Positions 62,928-64,000 of a stretch of 64,000 bases of DNA are shown in pieces; position 1 is the stretch's first letter, and each line of letters begins with the position of its first letter. A program made the translations under genes and the position numbers. The DNA is taken from assembly GCA_018829445.1 (NCBI GenBank), contig JAHJTV010000086.1, positions 1-64,000 of the forward strand, in the 5' to 3' direction. Origin of the DNA: a bacterium. Its GTDB lineage: Bacteria; SAR324; XYD2-FULL-50-16. The notes beneath the pieces were generated by a model. That model was given only the letters and a program-made list of their open reading frames with translations. It made no database searches and was not told the origin of the DNA.

Positions 62928-64000
62928 ATGGCTAAAGTAGAAAAAATAGACAAATGGCTGGATTCTGCAGAAGAGGAAATACTTGCAAAATCCAAGAAAG
63001 AAGGTGCAACACCACTTGCCGGAACAAAATCAAAATCTAAAAAACATACTAAATTCAAGGCTTTCGCTCCTGCCAACGAATTGGCTCAAAAGATCCAACT
63101 TTTGTTGAAGGAAGCTCCGGATTCTCCTGTCTTTTTTGGGAAAAGAAAACTCAAAGTTAAAACAAAAGAGAAAAAGAGGCATCTGTTTAGAAAGAAAAAA
63201 TATCCAAATCTTACAGCTTTGAGAGTTGATCTCAATAAGTTAACCGACAAGGGAAAACCGGATAGTCTTAACCGCCAAAAAGTCAGAAACGATCTAAAAA
63301 ACTATCCGGAAATACCTGATTTACATGTCATTAATGCTATTTATACCTATCAGGATATCCCCCGTCAGGAAAAAAACGCGATCGTCAGTCAACTCTCTCA
63401 AAACAAGCTAAACGAAGTTCAGCTTCAACAACTGCGAAAAGCGATTGATGAGATAGTCATGGCCTTTCATAATGGAGGATTGAACGTATTTAATGTCAAC
63501 TGGTTTATCAAAATCTATATTGACTATCTGAATGTTTATAAAGGGAGATTGACATATGAATACAACGCAATTGAAGGAAGAAATGATAAACAACTTGTGG
63601 AGCTGGGCAAGAAAATAAAGGGGAAACAAGCTGAAATCATAACACTGCTTTCCATCAAAGAAAAACTGGGTGGAATCTCCAGACTGAGCAGAAGATTGAA
63701 TGGTACAACCTATCTTTCCGATAGTTTTTCAGTTCTGGAGATCAAAAAAGCCGCTTATGCCGTTCAAAGTGGAGAGCCTACCAAAACAATCAACGAGGAC
63801 AGAACGGCAGCAAAAATAATGTTTGTGCTGATTACTATTCTATTTTTACTCGCCAGAATTCCCATTATGAAGGATCTGGTTGAAAGTGTTCTGAAAGAGA
63901 TTCCGGATGAAGATAAGCCAACCCAACTCAGAAAAAGAATGGTTCTCACCATTATGCTCACAACCGAGTTTGAAAAATCACTTGTGGGAGAGGATAAGCA
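62928..64000 (+). CDS. Hypothetical protein with lysine-rich N-terminus, 3' end outside window
   Basis: From ATG 62928 the frame is open to the right edge (357 codons) without a stop. The first 90 residues are very lysine-rich with few hydrophobics. A helical domain with YIDYLNVYKGRLTYEYN follows, and one membrane helix lies near residue 305 (IMFVLITILFLLARI). I do not recognise it. No clear RBS precedes the ATG. The single membrane helix suggests an inner-membrane protein with a cytoplasmic N-terminus. Confidence 0.65.
   Translation, partial: MAKVEKIDKWLDSAEEEILAKSKKEGATPLAGTKSKSKKHTKFKAFAPANELAQKIQLLLKEAPDSPVFFGKRKLKVKTKEKKRHLFRKKKYPNLTALRVDLNKLTDKGKPDSLNRQKVRNDLKNYPEIPDLHVINAIYTYQDIPRQEKNAIVSQLSQNKLNEVQLQQLRKAIDEIVMAFHNGGLNVFNVNWFIKIYIDYLNVYKGRLTYEYNAIEGRNDKQLVELGKKIKGKQAEIITLLSIKEKLGGISRLSRRLNGTTYLSDSFSVLEIKKAAYAVQSGEPTKTINEDRTAAKIMFVLITILFLLARIPIMKDLVESVLKEIPDEDKPTQLRKRMVLTIMLTTEFEKSLVGEDK

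Noticed and set aside
1..64000. CRISPR array, rRNA or tRNA genes
   Set aside because: No regularly spaced direct repeats and no convincing cloverleaf or rRNA stretch was found on reading; a tRNAscan or Infernal run would settle tRNAs.

Overview
The window reads as chromosomal DNA of a Gram-negative, chemotactic, metabolically versatile bacterium. Evidence for a double membrane: GT9/GT4 LPS-type glycosyltransferases and a probable outer-membrane barrel protein ending in phenylalanine. It also carries SelB, so the lineage probably makes selenoproteins. The mix of a sigma-54 activator, a SARP-type STAND regulator, a eukaryote-like UDP-glucose pyrophosphorylase and a HEAT-containing che operon fits a deltaproteobacterial-grade lineage (Desulfobacterota, Myxococcota or SAR324-like). 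This is inference only: the window has no rRNA, and I found no tRNA.

Layout. (1) 1-4190 is an accessory islet. Single, unrelated, same-strand small genes (HXXEE membrane protein, broken DUF418 gene, flavodoxin, Phd/PIN toxin-antitoxin) are separated by imperfect palindromes resembling degenerate integron attC sites, and are followed by a 5' fragment of a group II intron without its reverse transcriptase. (2) 4190-16440 is a catabolic locus: a large MalT/SARP-type regulator, two paralogous amidohydrolases facing away from an AraC regulator between them, a GltS-like Na+ symporter and an acyl-CoA synthetase. A 92-bp sequence is present upstream of both amidohydrolases in the same orientation relative to each gene, about 93% identical. 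(3) 16440-22340 holds a Na/Pi cotransporter with PhoU domain, a KamA-family radical SAM enzyme, a DUF234-type ATPase, a perfect 20-bp hairpin and a graveyard of decayed genes (pterin dehydratase fragment, DUF4258/DUF2283 pair). (4) 22340-28630 is a minus-strand operon (sigma-54 activator, recN, a small membrane protein) followed by ftsY and a radical SAM gene on the plus strand. (5) 28780-34450 has a mobile-looking palindromic repeat, a TPP enzyme/zinc dehydrogenase/enoyl-CoA hydratase operon, a TerB-like gene and threonine aldolase. (6) 35025-47030 has envelope proteins, selB, a very large CHAT-STAND-TPR-like protein whose catalytic and nucleotide-binding residues appear lost, UDP-glucose pyrophosphorylase, diacylglycerol kinase, mtnA and a phosphopantetheinyl transferase. 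(7) 47312-56045 is a chemosensory operon: triple-CheW protein, CheB, CheR, HEAT protein, CheY, and a CheA with two HPt domains, with no receptor gene. (8) 56181-64000: metG, LPS-type glycosyltransferases, and unrecognised genes, the last running off the end.

The best candidates for undescribed biology are the degenerate CHAT-STAND-TPR protein at 40059-43181 (with a perfect 17-bp inverted repeat inside its coding sequence), the duplicated 92-bp element that ties two amidohydrolases to one AraC regulator, and the HEAT/triple-CheW/double-HPt che operon. No CRISPR array, complete insertion sequence or replication origin was seen.
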